From positions 1 to 59,465 of the forward strand of contig JAQWZF010000019.1 of assembly GCA_029253585.1 (NCBI GenBank): a DNA stretch of 59,465 nucleotides. The letters run 5' to 3'. Positions 25,322 to 35,390 of the stretch are shown here, piece after piece. The position numbers were made by a program, and so were the translations under genes. The stretch's first letter is position 1; each line of letters starts with the position of its first letter. Under the pieces are notes generated by a model. It had not been told where the DNA came from. It worked only from the letters and a program-made list of their open reading frames with translations, and made no database searches. The stretch comes from Gammaproteobacteria bacterium. GTDB taxonomy: Bacteria; Pseudomonadota; Gammaproteobacteria; Pseudomonadales; Pseudohongiellaceae.

Positions 25322-25951
25322 TTATTCGGAATTAATAGCCCGGGATAGGCTATCGAGTAGGGCCGACTGCTTCTTTTCCTGATATTTAATTGTCAGTCTG
25401 TAGGACCTAACGATGGCCGCAAGGTCCTCCAGCGCCGTGTCAAAGTCGTCATTGATGACGACGAAATCCGACTCGGCGACATGAGAAATCTCGGCAACTG
25501 CCTGCTTCATGCGCTTCTCAATAGTCTCGGTATCATCCTGTGCGCGATCGAGCAAACGCGTCTTAAGTGTTTCCAGCGAGGGTGGCAAGATAAAGATGGA
25601 GCAGGCATTCGAATCGAGATTACGCACCTGAACAGCACCCTGCCAGTCTATCTCGAGTATTACATCAAGACCCGCATCTAGCTGCTCATTTACCCATATC
25701 TGGGAGGTGCCGTAGTAATTGCCATAGACTTCTGCGCTCTCGAAGAAACTGCCCTTTTGCAGCATATCTATGAATTCGGCCTTATCGACGAAATAGTAGT
25801 TTACCCCGCCTTCTTCGCCTGGACGCTTGGCGCGAGTCGTATGAGACACCGAGGCACGTATGTTTTGTTCGCGCCCGATCAATGCTTTGACCAGGCTGGT
25901 TTTGCCAGCACCGGAGGGTGCGGTCACGATGAAAAGAGTGCCTTTCGACAT
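25322..25951 (-). CDS. gmk: Guanylate kinase
   Basis: A 209-residue kinase that phosphorylates GMP to GDP with ATP. The P-loop is APSGAGKTSLVKAL (residues ~11-24). The GMP-binding region holds VSHTTRAKRPGEEGGVNYYFV, and the lid and core contain DVILEIDWQGAVQVR and IFILPPSLETLKTRL. Length is standard. It is 36 bases after yicC on the same strand, and the pair is conserved with rpoZ-spoT in gammaproteobacteria. Confidence 0.95.
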   Translation of the reverse strand: MSKGTLFIVTAPSGAGKTSLVKALIGREQNIRASVSHTTRAKRPGEEGGVNYYFVDKAEFIDMLQKGSFFESAEVYGNYYGTSQIWVNEQLDAGLDVILEIDWQGAVQVRNLDSNACSIFILPPSLETLKTRLLDRAQDDTETIEKRMKQAVAEISHVAESDFVVINDDFDTALEDLAAIVRSYRLTIKYQEKKQSALLDSLSRAINSE

Positions 25952-25987
25952 GAAACTACGTCCTTGATATTTGTTTTTTGTTAGCGC

Positions 25988-26854
25988 TTACTCGATATTT
26001 TGAATCTGTTCACGCATTTGCTCAATCAACACCTTCAATTCAACCGCACTTAGTGTGGTTTCGACAACAATAGATTTAGAGGACAGCGTATTTGCCTCGC
26101 GATTGAGCTCCTGCATGAGGAAATCGAGACGTCGGCCCTTCTGACCTTTCGCATTCAAGACTCGTGCAACCTCGTTTAGGTGTGAATCGAGGCGATCCAG
26201 CTCTTCTTCCACATCGGCTTTCTGCGCGAGTAGCGATACCTCTTGTTCCAGCCTTGTAGGTTCGAGTTCGGCCTGAAGGTCGTGCAGGCGACCGAGCAGT
26301 GCTTTTTTCTGCTTCGCTAAAATTTCGGGCATCTTCTCGCGGACACTGACCACGATCTCACGTATAGAATCGATACGCTGTGTGATAAAGCCCTGAAGCT
26401 CCGCGCCTTCTCTCTCTCTGGTAGCCACCAGATCGTCTAATGCGGCGGTGAATAGCGTGAGGGCGTGCTCCTCGATAGACGTTCTATCGAAGTCTTGCTC
26501 TTCGATGACACCGGGCCAGCGCAGAACTTCCATATTGCTCAGGCTCGATGATGTGCCAGTAATCTGCTCAATTTCCACGTTTGCCTGAACCAGTTGTTGA
26601 ATCAATGGCCTGTTCAGATGTAGCTCGGTGGAGACGCTCGCCTCGGACTGAAAGCGAAGCTGACACTCCACCTTGCCGCGGGTGAGTCGTTTACGCACCG
26701 CCTCACGAACGGCGTTCTCCAACGCCCGAAATGACTCGGGTAGGCGCACATTGGCTTCGAGGTAGCGATGATTCACAGAACGAATCTCCCAAGTCAGCGA
26801 ACCCCATTCCTGTTCTTGCTGCTGCCGGGAGAAGGCAGTCATACTTAATGTCAT
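25988..26854 (-). CDS. yicC: YicC/YloC family endoribonuclease
   Basis: A 288-residue cytosolic protein. The N-terminal YicC_N domain begins MTLSMTAFSRQQ and contains WEIRSVNHRYLEANVRLPE. The C-terminal DUF1732 domain has DRLDSHLNEVARVL, KGRRLDFLMQELNREANTL and the ending LIEQMREQIQNIE. Members cleave RNA; E. coli YicC has been linked to degradation of the small RNA RyhB with PNPase. Length matches E. coli (287). It diverges from rph, with about 190 bases between the two starts, the usual rph/yicC arrangement. Confidence 0.93.
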   Translation of the reverse strand: MTLSMTAFSRQQQEQEWGSLTWEIRSVNHRYLEANVRLPESFRALENAVREAVRKRLTRGKVECQLRFQSEASVSTELHLNRPLIQQLVQANVEIEQITGTSSSLSNMEVLRWPGVIEEQDFDRTSIEEHALTLFTAALDDLVATREREGAELQGFITQRIDSIREIVVSVREKMPEILAKQKKALLGRLHDLQAELEPTRLEQEVSLLAQKADVEEELDRLDSHLNEVARVLNAKGQKGRRLDFLMQELNREANTLSSKSIVVETTLSAVELKVLIEQMREQIQNIE

Positions 26855-27048
26855 AGTCTATTGTCCAATTACTGAAGCCGTATCTGGCAGGCCACATTTT
26901 AACCTAATCGCGTCGTAATCACAGTGTACATTGTATTTCCCAGGGTCTTTGTGCCCGCAGCGGTTGCAGCTCGCTATAACAATCAATATCTAGGATAATT
27001 TGTCCGCGGCAAGTCATGCGCTTGCAGACAATAATCCACAGGAAAATT

Positions 27049-27774
27049 ATGACTGAACTCAAAAGACCAAGCCTTCGAGGCGCAGACCAGTTGCGCGATA
27101 TCTCCATTAGCAGAAACTACACCAAACATGCAGAGGGTTCGGTGCTTGTCGAGTTTGGTGACACAAAGGTGCTATGTAATGCCAGCGTTGAAACTTCGGT
27201 TCCACGCTTTCTAAAAGGCAGCGGCAAGGGGTGGATTACTGCGGAATACGGCATGCTGCCGCGCTCCACGAACACCCGTATGGATAGAGAGGCCGCTAGG
27301 GGCAAGCAGTCGGGGCGAAGCCTGGAGATTCAGCGTCTCATAGGTCGTTCATTGCGGGCGGCGATAGATCTAACTCAGCTGGGCGAGCACACGATCAAGG
27401 TAGATTGCGACGTGATTCAAGCCGATGGCGGAACTCGAACCGCTTCTATCACCGGTGGCTGTGTTGCGATGATGGATGCGATCAATCACATGATCGCCAA
27501 TAAGATGGTAAGTAGTAATCCGGCCAAGCAGTTAATTGCCTCGGTGTCTGTTGGTATCTTTCAAGGACATGCAGTGCTTGATCTCGACTACGACGAAGAC
27601 TCCAATGCAGAGACTGATATGAATATCGTTATGACGGAGTCGGGCGGGTTTATCGAAGTACAAGGCACCGGTGAAGATGGTGACTTCAGTCACGATCAAT
27701 TACTTGAGATGCTTGCGCTAGGTAATAGCGGCATAAAAGAATTAGTAGAAAAGCAGAAACAGGCGCTTATCTGA
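27049..27774 (+). CDS. rph: Ribonuclease PH
   Basis: A 241-residue phosphorolytic 3'-5' exoribonuclease that trims tRNA 3' ends, using phosphate and releasing nucleoside diphosphates. Signatures: [20 protein letters not shown], the Arg-rich [20 protein letters not shown] and the phosphate/active-site segment [17 protein letters not shown], ending [19 protein letters not shown] use the ATG at 27049, which has AGGA six bases upstream and gives the usual N-terminus ([12 protein letters not shown] follows). An ATG at 27016 would add 11 residues. pyrE follows after 39 bases as in E. coli; no attenuator hairpin is seen between them. Confidence 0.95.
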   Translation: MTELKRPSLRGADQLRDISISRNYTKHAEGSVLVEFGDTKVLCNASVETSVPRFLKGSGKGWITAEYGMLPRSTNTRMDREAARGKQSGRSLEIQRLIGRSLRAAIDLTQLGEHTIKVDCDVIQADGGTRTASITGGCVAMMDAINHMIANKMVSSNPAKQLIASVSVGIFQGHAVLDLDYDEDSNAETDMNIVMTESGGFIEVQGTGEDGDFSHDQLLEMLALGNSGIKELVEKQKQALI

Positions 27775-27813
27775 CATCACAGCTGAGCAACGATTCGGGG
27801 ACACGAGGATACG

Positions 27814-28467
27814 ATGCAAGATTTTCAAAAAGACTTTCTAAACTTCGTTATTGAGAATGAGATTCTACGTTTCGGTGAATTTACTCTTAAATCGGAAAGA
27901 GTCAGCCCGTACTTTTTCAATGCTGGACTGTTCAATACGGGTGAGAAGCTTTCTTTCCTCGCAGAGTGCTATGCCGCTTCGATCGTAGCCTCCGGCATCG
28001 ATTACGACGTTCTGTTCGGGCCAGCCTATAAGGGCATACCCCTAGCTACAGCTACAGCGATGGCCCTGGCAAATAATCACCAGATGAATAAGCCTTATTG
28101 TTTTAATCGCAAGGAAGCGAAGGCCCATGGCGAGGGCGGGTCTATAGTCGGCGCGGAGCTTAGTGGCAATGTTCTAATCGTCGATGATGTTATTACTGCC
28201 GGCACTGCTGTGCGCGAAGCGGCTGAGATCATCAGCGACAATCGCGCAAAATTAAATGGTATCGCCGTTGCTATGGATAGGCAGGAGAAAGGAACGGGTG
28301 AACTTTCTGCGATTCAAGAGATCGAGCAGAGTTACCGAATAAAGGTTGTTAGTATAATAAGCCTGCAGAATATCGTGGATTATTTAATGGCCAGCGAAAA
28401 CGACAAGTTGCAGACGTATCTAGATGCGGTTGTGGCTTATCGAGAAGAGTTTGGGATCTCAGCCTAG
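27814..28467 (+). CDS. pyrE: Orotate phosphoribosyltransferase
   Basis: A 217-residue enzyme that joins orotate and PRPP to form OMP in pyrimidine synthesis. It begins [19 protein letters not shown], and has [30 protein letters not shown] and the PRPP-binding loop [18 protein letters not shown]. The Lys and Arg of the flexible catalytic loop are in [13 protein letters not shown]. Length is normal for the E. coli type. It is in an operon with rph and converges with slmA, with only six bases between the two stops and no clear terminator. Confidence 0.95.
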   Translation: MQDFQKDFLNFVIENEILRFGEFTLKSERVSPYFFNAGLFNTGEKLSFLAECYAASIVASGIDYDVLFGPAYKGIPLATATAMALANNHQMNKPYCFNRKEAKAHGEGGSIVGAELSGNVLIVDDVITAGTAVREAAEIISDNRAKLNGIAVAMDRQEKGTGELSAIQEIEQSYRIKVVSIISLQNIVDYLMASENDKLQTYLDAVVAYREEFGISA

Positions 28468-28473
28468 AGCTAT

Positions 28474-29100
28474 CTAGTTAACCGATTCGGCTTCGGGGCT
28501 GACGGTATAGGGTTCTAATAAGCTTTTGCTTAAAAAGTCCCACTGGGCCTCCCAATTGTCTAATGGGGATACCTTAAACTCGCTACGCACGAACTGCATC
28601 AATCTCCCTTCGCATGAGGCGAGTAATAGATTTGCCAGAATGGTGGGAGAGATAGTCGTTTTTAGATTCTCTCTGATCTGCGCTTCTCGCAAGACTTGCT
28701 TGAGCTGAGCTTCCAGACGATTGAAGAATTGTGCAATACGTTCCCGTAGCCTCTCTGTCTCACCGGCAAGCGCGTCTCCGGTTAGCAGGCGGGTCATCCC
28801 CGGATTTTTATCACAGAAGGTAAGTAGTAGCAGAAGAATATTCTGGCAACGAATCTCTGCGTTATCTTCCTCATTGACGATTCTTGAGATTCGAGCAAAT
28901 AGCGTATCTTCGATAAACTTGATAAGCCCTTCGAACATTCTCGCCTTACTGGGAAAGTGTCGGTACAGGGCTGCCTCAGAGACGCCGACCTCTCTGGCTA
29001 GAGCGGCGGTAGTAATACGCTCGCCCGGCGCCGATTCCAGCATGCGCGCTAGCGCCTGCAGGATCTGATCTTTCCGAGAAACTTTGTTGGATTTATCCAT
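28474..29100 (-). CDS. slmA: Nucleoid occlusion factor SlmA (TetR family)
   Basis: A 208-residue TetR-fold protein. It has the HTH in ALAREVGVSEAALYRHFPSK (about residues 35-55), followed by MFEGLIKFIEDTLFARI and a helical C-terminal half; the segment LLASCEGRLMQFVRSEFK is characteristic of SlmA. In E. coli SlmA binds scattered chromosomal sites and stops FtsZ assembly over the nucleoid. It lies between argB and pyrE, the position it often has in gammaproteobacteria, and follows argB by 18 bases, so it is probably cotranscribed with it. Confidence 0.92.
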   Translation of the reverse strand: MDKSNKVSRKDQILQALARMLESAPGERITTAALAREVGVSEAALYRHFPSKARMFEGLIKFIEDTLFARISRIVNEEDNAEIRCQNILLLLLTFCDKNPGMTRLLTGDALAGETERLRERIAQFFNRLEAQLKQVLREAQIRENLKTTISPTILANLLLASCEGRLMQFVRSEFKVSPLDNWEAQWDFLSKSLLEPYTVSPEAESVN

Positions 29101-29118
29101 GTCTTCTTTATTGCCTGG

Positions 29119-30269
<1,151 letters not shown>

Positions 30270-31460
30270 CTATCTTGCGCCTAAGGCCGTAGCAATGATC
30301 TGCAGCATGTTTCTTGCAACCACATTCTTGTTTCCAGCACTAAGCTCGGACTCGCTCGTTTTTGTAAGTGCTGTTACCGATATAGAATCGCTATTAAAAG
30401 TGTCAGTCGCATTATTTGCGAATAACATGTCGAGATTCTTTCGCGTCAATTTGTCTTTTCCATTACTGACGATGTCGTTTGTTTCCGCAGCGAAGCCTAC
30501 AATAAATGGCTTGCGATCTAGCTTGGCTACTTCACTTATAATGTCTGGATTCTTAATTAGCGTGAGTTGCATCTGCTCATCGGACTTCTTAATCTTTTGG
30601 GCTTCGACCTCGGCCGGCCTGTAGTCGGCCACTGCGGCAACGCCAATAAAGACATCACAATTGCTCATGTGCTTGAGAGTGGCGTCTAACATCTGGGCTG
30701 CACTGACCACATCGATTCGATGCGCACTATCGGGCGTGGCTAAATATACCGGGCCACTAATAAGGGTGACTTTTGCTCCGGCGGCGACTGCCTCGGCTGC
30801 TAGGGCGTAGGCCATCTTGCCGGAGCTGTGGTTGCTTATGAAGCGCACTGGATCGATAGCTTCGCGAGTCGGCCCGCCGGTGATTACGATATTTTTCCCA
30901 GCGAGTAGGCCGGTCTCAAATAGGCTAGAACTTAGCTCTAGAAGTTGAGCTGGTTCTAACATGCGCCCCGGTCCTACATCACCACAGGCCTGCTCACCTT
31001 CCGCCGGACCAAAGATATGGTAGCCCCTATCGACCAAGGTATTCAGATTTGTCATTGTACTGTCGTCTGCCCACATCGCCTGATTCATCGCCGGTGCTAC
31101 TGCGATCTTTGCCGACGTGGCAAGTACCATTGTCGAGAGAATATCGTTGGCCTGACCATGGCTAATGCGCGCAATGAAATCGGCGGTGGCGGGTGCTATG
31201 AGGACCAGGTCGGCCCAACGCGCCAATTCAATATGGCCCATGGCGGCTTCGGCATCGATATCCAGAAGGTCTAGATGAACGCGCTGGCCAGAGAGCGCCT
31301 GCATCGTTAATGGCGTAATGAACTCTGTCGCGGCCTTTGTCATGGCCACTCTAACCTCGGCACCGGCTTTGATTAGCAGGCGAGTTAGTTCCGCGCATTT
31401 GTAGGCTGCGATGCCGCCCGTAATACCGAGTAAGATACGTTTGTTAGTAAGACTTAACAT
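30270..31460 (-). CDS. coaBC: Bifunctional phosphopantothenoylcysteine synthetase/decarboxylase
   Basis: A 396-residue coenzyme A biosynthesis fusion. The N-terminal CoaC flavoprotein (about residues 1-190) has [39 protein letters not shown] and the active-site Cys in [11 protein letters not shown]. The C-terminal CoaB synthetase starts near [20 protein letters not shown] and includes [12 protein letters not shown] and PADYRP-like [13 protein letters not shown]. It makes phosphopantothenoylcysteine and decarboxylates it to 4'-phosphopantetheine. In Pseudomonas-type genomes dut and algC lie between coaBC and argB; here only a 240-base AT-rich spacer does. Confidence 0.94.
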   Translation of the reverse strand: MLSLTNKRILLGITGGIAAYKCAELTRLLIKAGAEVRVAMTKAATEFITPLTMQALSGQRVHLDLLDIDAEAAMGHIELARWADLVLIAPATADFIARISHGQANDILSTMVLATSAKIAVAPAMNQAMWADDSTMTNLNTLVDRGYHIFGPAEGEQACGDVGPGRMLEPAQLLELSSSLFETGLLAGKNIVITGGPTREAIDPVRFISNHSSGKMAYALAAEAVAAGAKVTLISGPVYLATPDSAHRIDVVSAAQMLDATLKHMSNCDVFIGVAAVADYRPAEVEAQKIKKSDEQMQLTLIKNPDIISEVAKLDRKPFIVGFAAETNDIVSNGKDKLTRKNLDMLFANNATDTFNSDSISVTALTKTSESELSAGNKNVVARNMLQIIATALGAR

Positions 31461-31624
31461 GGAGGCCCAACAAAACTAGGAGGTTCAAGGAAAACAGAGA
31501 CTAGCAGCTAGTTTCCCGTTAATCAATTTGGCGGCAAATTAACGCTTTTCACTCATGCCGTCTATTATTTAATGGCAGGCAAAGAAATTCGCCATCGATG
31601 GCACCTAGACCAGGAATCTGGCTA

Positions 31625-32298
31625 ATGAGTATGGCTGCTTGGCCACTGGGGAAGCGGCCGAGAGAAAAGTTACTGCATCAGGGCGCTGCCAGCCTGTCTG
31701 ATGCTGAGCTGCTCGCGGTCTTCTCCAAACTGGCACCCAGGGCAAGACCTCATTGGATATTGCCAGAGACCTCCTGAGTCGCTGTAGCGGCTTGATTGGC
31801 CTGATGGCCACAGAGGGGGGCAGTCTTACCGAGAACCCCGATATCGGAGCCGCTAAGGCCGCTCGATTCGTTGCTATGAAGGAGCTAGCACAGCGGCATA
31901 TGCTGGAAGACATAAAAGCGAAGGATATTCTAACCAGCTCTGCAGCAACTCGGGACTATCTGCGAGCCAAGTTTAGAGACTGCCAGAGCGAGATTTTTAG
32001 CTGCCTCTTTCTAAACAATCAACATCACGTGGTTAAACTAGGGGAGCTTTTTCGCGGCACCAAAGATGGGGTAGCCGTCTACCCTGAAGAGGTCGTGAAA
32101 CGCTTTTTACACCACAATGCGGCAGCGGTGATTCTTGCAGACAATCACCCCTCGGGAGTGGCCGAGCCAAGCCAGGCTGGTATAGCCATCACGAACAAGC
32201 TGCGACTCGCCTTGCAGACTATCGATGTGCGTGTTCTAGACCATCTCGTTATCGGTAACTCGATGGTGGTGTCCTTCGCTGAGCGGGGATTGCTGTAA
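31625..32298 (+). pseudogene. radC: RadC/JAB-domain protein, frameshifted and missing metal ligands
   Basis: The N-terminus ([30 protein letters not shown]) is in one frame; the rest, from about [19 protein letters not shown] to the end, is in the next. Adding one C near 31723 (TTCTCC to TTCCTCC) restores a full RadC. The C-terminal JAB domain is also damaged: the usual HNHPSG reads DNHPSG and the Asp of the PSxAD motif reads PSQAG. So a His and an Asp of the metal site are lost, which argues for real decay and not a sequencing error alone. RadC's role is unclear despite the name. The gene keeps its normal place between coaBC and rpmB. Confidence 0.8.
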
Positions 32299-32636
32299 GA
32301 TAGTGAGTCTACTTCGGGCTGGCCAGAAGCAGGGATGTCCTCGACTACAGTCGCTCTCCATTCGTCACTCACGGCATTGGCCCTAATTGTTAATGTGCAA
32401 CAAGGCCGCGGCTGCGGGCTCTTGCAGAGGGGCTTCAGCTCGGGGACGCCTTTTTCTATCTATTTGCTGGGCTTACCCAAGGCTCGCTAAGGCCTAGAAT
32501 CCTCTATTATCTTGCTATCGGAAGGTCGTTCTGGTATAAAACGCAGCTCTTTTTTGAGCTTGATCCTCTTTTGAGGCGAAGACTCGAAAATAGCCACATT
32601 CGACAAGTATTTAGTTAACTGACACGAGGCTGCAAC
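32299..32636. other. Upstream region of rpmB
   Basis: No coding gene is supported. It carries the putative rpmB promoter at 32512-32540 and a leader of about 90 bases before the rpmB start. I see no clear hairpin or leader peptide. Confidence 0.5.
32512..32540 (+). promoter_or_regulatory. Putative sigma-70 promoter of rpmB-rpmG
   Basis: TTGCTA (32512-32517) and TATAAA (32535-32540) are separated by exactly 17 bases, close to the sigma-70 consensus, about 97 bases before the rpmB ATG. It is the best candidate in this gap. Confidence 0.5.
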
Positions 32637-32873
32637 ATGTCCAGGGTTTGTATGGTAACTGGCAAGAAACCAGTTACAGGAAACAATGTTTCTCACGCGA
32701 ATAACAAGACACGACGTCGATTTTCGCCAAATATCCATTCCCATCGTTTTTGGGTAGAGTCTGAGAAGCGCTTCGTAAAGCTGCGTTTGTCTACCAAGGG
32801 TATGCGTATCATCGATAAGAATGGCATAGACGCAGTATTGGCGGATATTCGAAATAATGGAATTCGCGTATAA
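32637..32873 (+). CDS. rpmB: 50S ribosomal protein L28
   Basis: A 78-residue L28 protein of the large ribosomal subunit. [39 protein letters not shown] and [17 protein letters not shown] are the conserved blocks, and length equals the E. coli protein. A single CxxxxGK start is present, without the zinc-binding cysteine pairs of the C+ type. rpmG follows 39 bases downstream, as in E. coli. Confidence 0.97.
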   Translation: MSRVCMVTGKKPVTGNNVSHANNKTRRRFSPNIHSHRFWVESEKRFVKLRLSTKGMRIIDKNGIDAVLADIRNNGIRV

Positions 32874-32912
32874 GCGCGTGCTGACCTAGTCAGCAATAAA
32901 CAGGCAACGATT

Positions 32913-33068
32913 ATGAGAGATAAGATTAAGCTAGTTTCAAGTGCCAAGACTGGCCACTACTACACCACAGACAAGAACAAGCGCACCATGCCGGACAAGA
33001 TGGAGATCATGAAGTTTGATCCAGTTGTTCGTAAGCATGTGGTCTACAAAGAAGCGAAGATCAAGTAA
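32913..33068 (+). CDS. rpmG: 50S ribosomal protein L33
   Basis: A 51-residue L33 protein: it starts [19 protein letters not shown], continues [18 protein letters not shown] and ends VVYKEAKIK. The zinc-binding cysteine pairs of C+ L33 are absent, so this is the zinc-free form that also occurs in E. coli. The ATG has AGGCAA eight bases upstream. It is the second gene of the rpmB-rpmG operon and is followed by an intrinsic terminator. Confidence 0.95.
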   Translation: MRDKIKLVSSAKTGHYYTTDKNKRTMPDKMEIMKFDPVVRKHVVYKEAKIK

Positions 33069-33105
33069 ATCTTTCTGGGGATAAGTTTATTATTCCCAGA
33101 ATCAG

Positions 33106-33141
33106 AAAGCCGGAATTTTGTTCAGAAAACTCCGGCTTTTT
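33106..33141 (+). terminator. Intrinsic terminator of rpmB-rpmG
   Basis: AAAGCCGGA pairs with TCCGGCTTT around a 16-base loop (with further A-T pairing inside) and runs into TTTTTG. It sits 38 bases after the rpmG stop and just before the end of the converging RAYT-like gene. Confidence 0.8.
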
Positions 33142-33165
33142 GTTGCCTGCGATTTGGGTGCTAGG

Positions 33166-34134
33166 CTATTTTCCTTTGCTCAATCGCTTTGTCAGCTTCT
33201 CCGTACTGGCGAGCAGCTTCTTATCTGCCGCTAATTCTTTCTTCAATTTACCCACCGTAGTAGAAACGGTGCCATAGCGCTTCAGCTTGAACAGCTTGGC
33301 GATGGCCTGCAGTGTTACTGCAGAAAGCTCCTGACACAGATACATAGCCACCCAGCGGGGCACATTCTTTGACCCTGGGCCGCGCGCTGCTTTATAGATG
33401 GTCACCTCGGACACTTTAAACTCCTTTGCGACAGCGGTGATGATCTGCTTACAGGATGGTCTCCACTTGGCATTGGCACCTCGAGAAACACCGCGGGCGG
33501 AAGTAGCAGATTTCTTTTTCTGTGCAGCTTTACGGAACTTATCATCGCCCAGCACAGAAGATAGATTCTTCTTGCCGTAAAAATGGGCAAGCTCTTCGCT
33601 TGCACCCTGTGCGACGAGTTTCTTATAAGCAGCAGGGCGCTTCGCGGCTGCTGTGCGCAGTTGTTTCAGTGTGTCGTCCCGATTGAACCAGGCCGGCGGC
33701 TTGGCCTTGCGTGTAAAACTCGTATAGCTAGACCAAGGATAACTATTTAGCTCCGAGGCCTTTACCTTAGTGTGAATAAAGCAGGATAGGGGAAGCAGGT
33801 ACTTTTCGGCCTGAATGAGTACGGCCTTATAGCGGCCCCTGAACAGAGAGCCATCGCTACCCTTCATCTTCTGATACTGCTGCGTATAGAGTCCGTCAAT
33901 CTGACGCATGAACCTGCTAAGGTTTGCCTCTGGCGTCTTCACCACGAGATGATAGCCGTCCTTTAGCAGGCAGTAGGCATGTACTTCTACATTGAGACGC
34001 GAGCAGGTCTCGCCCAGACCCTCTAGAAAAGCCTCATAATATTTAGCAGAGGGAAATACTCGCTGCTTGTCGAGGCCGCGATTGGATACGTGATAAACAG
34101 CATCTGGGTATTCGATTCTCAGTGGTCTGGCCAT
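33166..34134 (-). CDS. RAYT-like Y1 transposase relative with DnaA-like HTH, catalytic residues lost
   Basis: A 322-residue protein of the IS200-like/REP-associated transposase family. The N-terminal Y1 domain (about 1-150) reads MARPLRIEYPDAVYHVSNRG, AYCLLKDGYHLVV, ANLSRFMRQIDGLYTQQY and LFRGRYKAVLIQ. Active relatives have NHYHL (HUH metal site) and a catalytic Tyr in RYI; here these read DGYHL and CFI, so both the first His and the Tyr are missing. The C-terminal ~90 residues resemble DnaA domain IV (IITAVAKEFKVSEVTIYKAARG, VAMYLCQELSAVTL, YGTVSTTVGKLKKEL), a DNA-binding HTH known in this transposase group. The frame is intact and long, which suggests a kept, perhaps regulatory, DNA-binding role. 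Confidence 0.75.
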   Translation of the reverse strand: MARPLRIEYPDAVYHVSNRGLDKQRVFPSAKYYEAFLEGLGETCSRLNVEVHAYCLLKDGYHLVVKTPEANLSRFMRQIDGLYTQQYQKMKGSDGSLFRGRYKAVLIQAEKYLLPLSCFIHTKVKASELNSYPWSSYTSFTRKAKPPAWFNRDDTLKQLRTAAAKRPAAYKKLVAQGASEELAHFYGKKNLSSVLGDDKFRKAAQKKKSATSARGVSRGANAKWRPSCKQIITAVAKEFKVSEVTIYKAARGPGSKNVPRWVAMYLCQELSAVTLQAIAKLFKLKRYGTVSTTVGKLKKELAADKKLLASTEKLTKRLSKGK

Positions 34135-34171
34135 CTTATTATTCTCTTTTTAAATCAGGGATAGAACTAGA

Positions 34172-34195
34172 GCTGACCCTCTAGCCGAGGGCAGC
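34172..34195. repeat. Imperfect REP-like palindrome upstream of the RAYT-like gene
   Basis: GCTG-A-CCCTC, loop TAGCC, GAGGG-CAGC: a nine-pair stem with a single bulged A, 38 bases upstream of the RAYT-like start. Active RAYT genes are commonly flanked by REP hairpins of this shape. Only one copy was noticed here, so it could equally be an operator or a chance hairpin. The remainder of 34135-34424 holds nothing I recognise. Confidence 0.3.
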
Positions 34196-34424
34196 CGTAT
34201 AGTTAACGTAATTGGCTTGGCTCGTCAACTGTGTTGAGCTTGAAGGACTAAAAATTCGCCGAATTGAGCTGAGCTGTTTGTTTTCAAGGGGCATGTGTCA
34301 CTGCTAGAGCAATATTTTTTACTAATTGTTCCATCAGAAAAAGCGATTCTTGACCCCTTCCAGTTGGCTAGAAGACTTGAGCAAATCTGTATAAATCACG
34401 AAGCCCGTTATTTCAAAAAGACTG

Positions 34425-35384
34425 CTAGGGTCGTGTCGCCTTTATGACAACCCGCTTTGGTGCGGGCAGACCTTCTATAGTTAGTTGCGAATCGTCTTTG
34501 TCTAGTGCGTCTTCGAGGGAGTCATAGGGCATCCATTCGGTTTTTCGTTGTTCTTCGAGTGTGGTGATGGACTCATCGATAATTTCGATATCGACCATTC
34601 CGCAGCGAGAGAGCCATTGAACCAGAGTAGCGATACTCGGCACGAACCATACGTTGCCCATGCGTGCATATTTCTTCTCAGGTGTTAGGCAGTAACCGGC
34701 TATACCGTCGACGCAGATCGATTCGATTACCAGTTCGCCTCCGGGTCTCAGACAGCTCTTAAGCTCCAGAATATGGTCGATGGGGGAGCGCCGGTGGTAG
34801 ATCACACCCATAGAGAACACAGTGTCGAAATAATTGAGTGTTTGCGGCAGCTGTTCCAGAGTAAGAGGCAGGACGAAAATTGGGGACTTCGTAGTGAAGT
34901 GTCTCAGTAACCAAAATTGCGCGACATAGGCAATGTGCGGATCTATACCCAACACCATTTGGGCTCCCTCTTCCAACATGCGGAATCCATAGTAACCGTT
35001 GCCACTACCCACATCTAAAACGCGACGCGATTCGAGTGGCGAGATGTCATTGATGAGGCGGTCCCATTTCAGGTTGGACTGCCACTCCGTATTCACATCG
35101 ATGCCGAAGAGTTCAAAGGGACCCTTGCGCCAGGGGATGAACTCAATCAGTTGTTCATGCAGCTGCTTTAGAATCTCCTTGCTGGCATCGGCCGCAGTGC
35201 CTATGCGAACTTTGCTAGCAAATTCTACAGAGCCCGGTTGGATAGCGGGTAGCTCGGATAGTAATTTGCGCCATTTCGGAAAATCGCCATGGCTGATACT
35301 GTCCAGGAACTCATCTTCGGTGAAAGGGCGCAATGCCTCCAGCGATGTAGATTCAATCAACTCCTGTAATGGCTTCAGGTTCAT
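34425..35384 (-). CDS. cmoB: tRNA U34 carboxymethyltransferase CmoB
   Basis: A 319-residue enzyme that transfers the carboxymethyl group of carboxy-SAM to 5-hydroxyuridine at tRNA position 34, giving cmo5U for wobble decoding. Signatures: IPWRKGPFELFGIDVNTEW, LKWDRLINDISPLESRRVLD, the SAM motif VLDVGSGNGYYGFRML, TVFSMGVIYHRRSPIDHI and YARMGNVWFVPSI. Length matches E. coli CmoB (323). It is six bases downstream of cmoA on the same strand; the two act in sequence. Confidence 0.95.
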   Translation of the reverse strand: MNLKPLQELIESTSLEALRPFTEDEFLDSISHGDFPKWRKLLSELPAIQPGSVEFASKVRIGTAADASKEILKQLHEQLIEFIPWRKGPFELFGIDVNTEWQSNLKWDRLINDISPLESRRVLDVGSGNGYYGFRMLEEGAQMVLGIDPHIAYVAQFWLLRHFTTKSPIFVLPLTLEQLPQTLNYFDTVFSMGVIYHRRSPIDHILELKSCLRPGGELVIESICVDGIAGYCLTPEKKYARMGNVWFVPSIATLVQWLSRCGMVDIEIIDESITTLEEQRKTEWMPYDSLEDALDKDDSQLTIEGLPAPKRVVIKATRP

Positions 35385-35390
35385 AAGGCT

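Noticed and set aside
27775..27813. pyrE attenuator after rph
   Set aside because: The 39-base gap has no GC-rich hairpin with a T-run.
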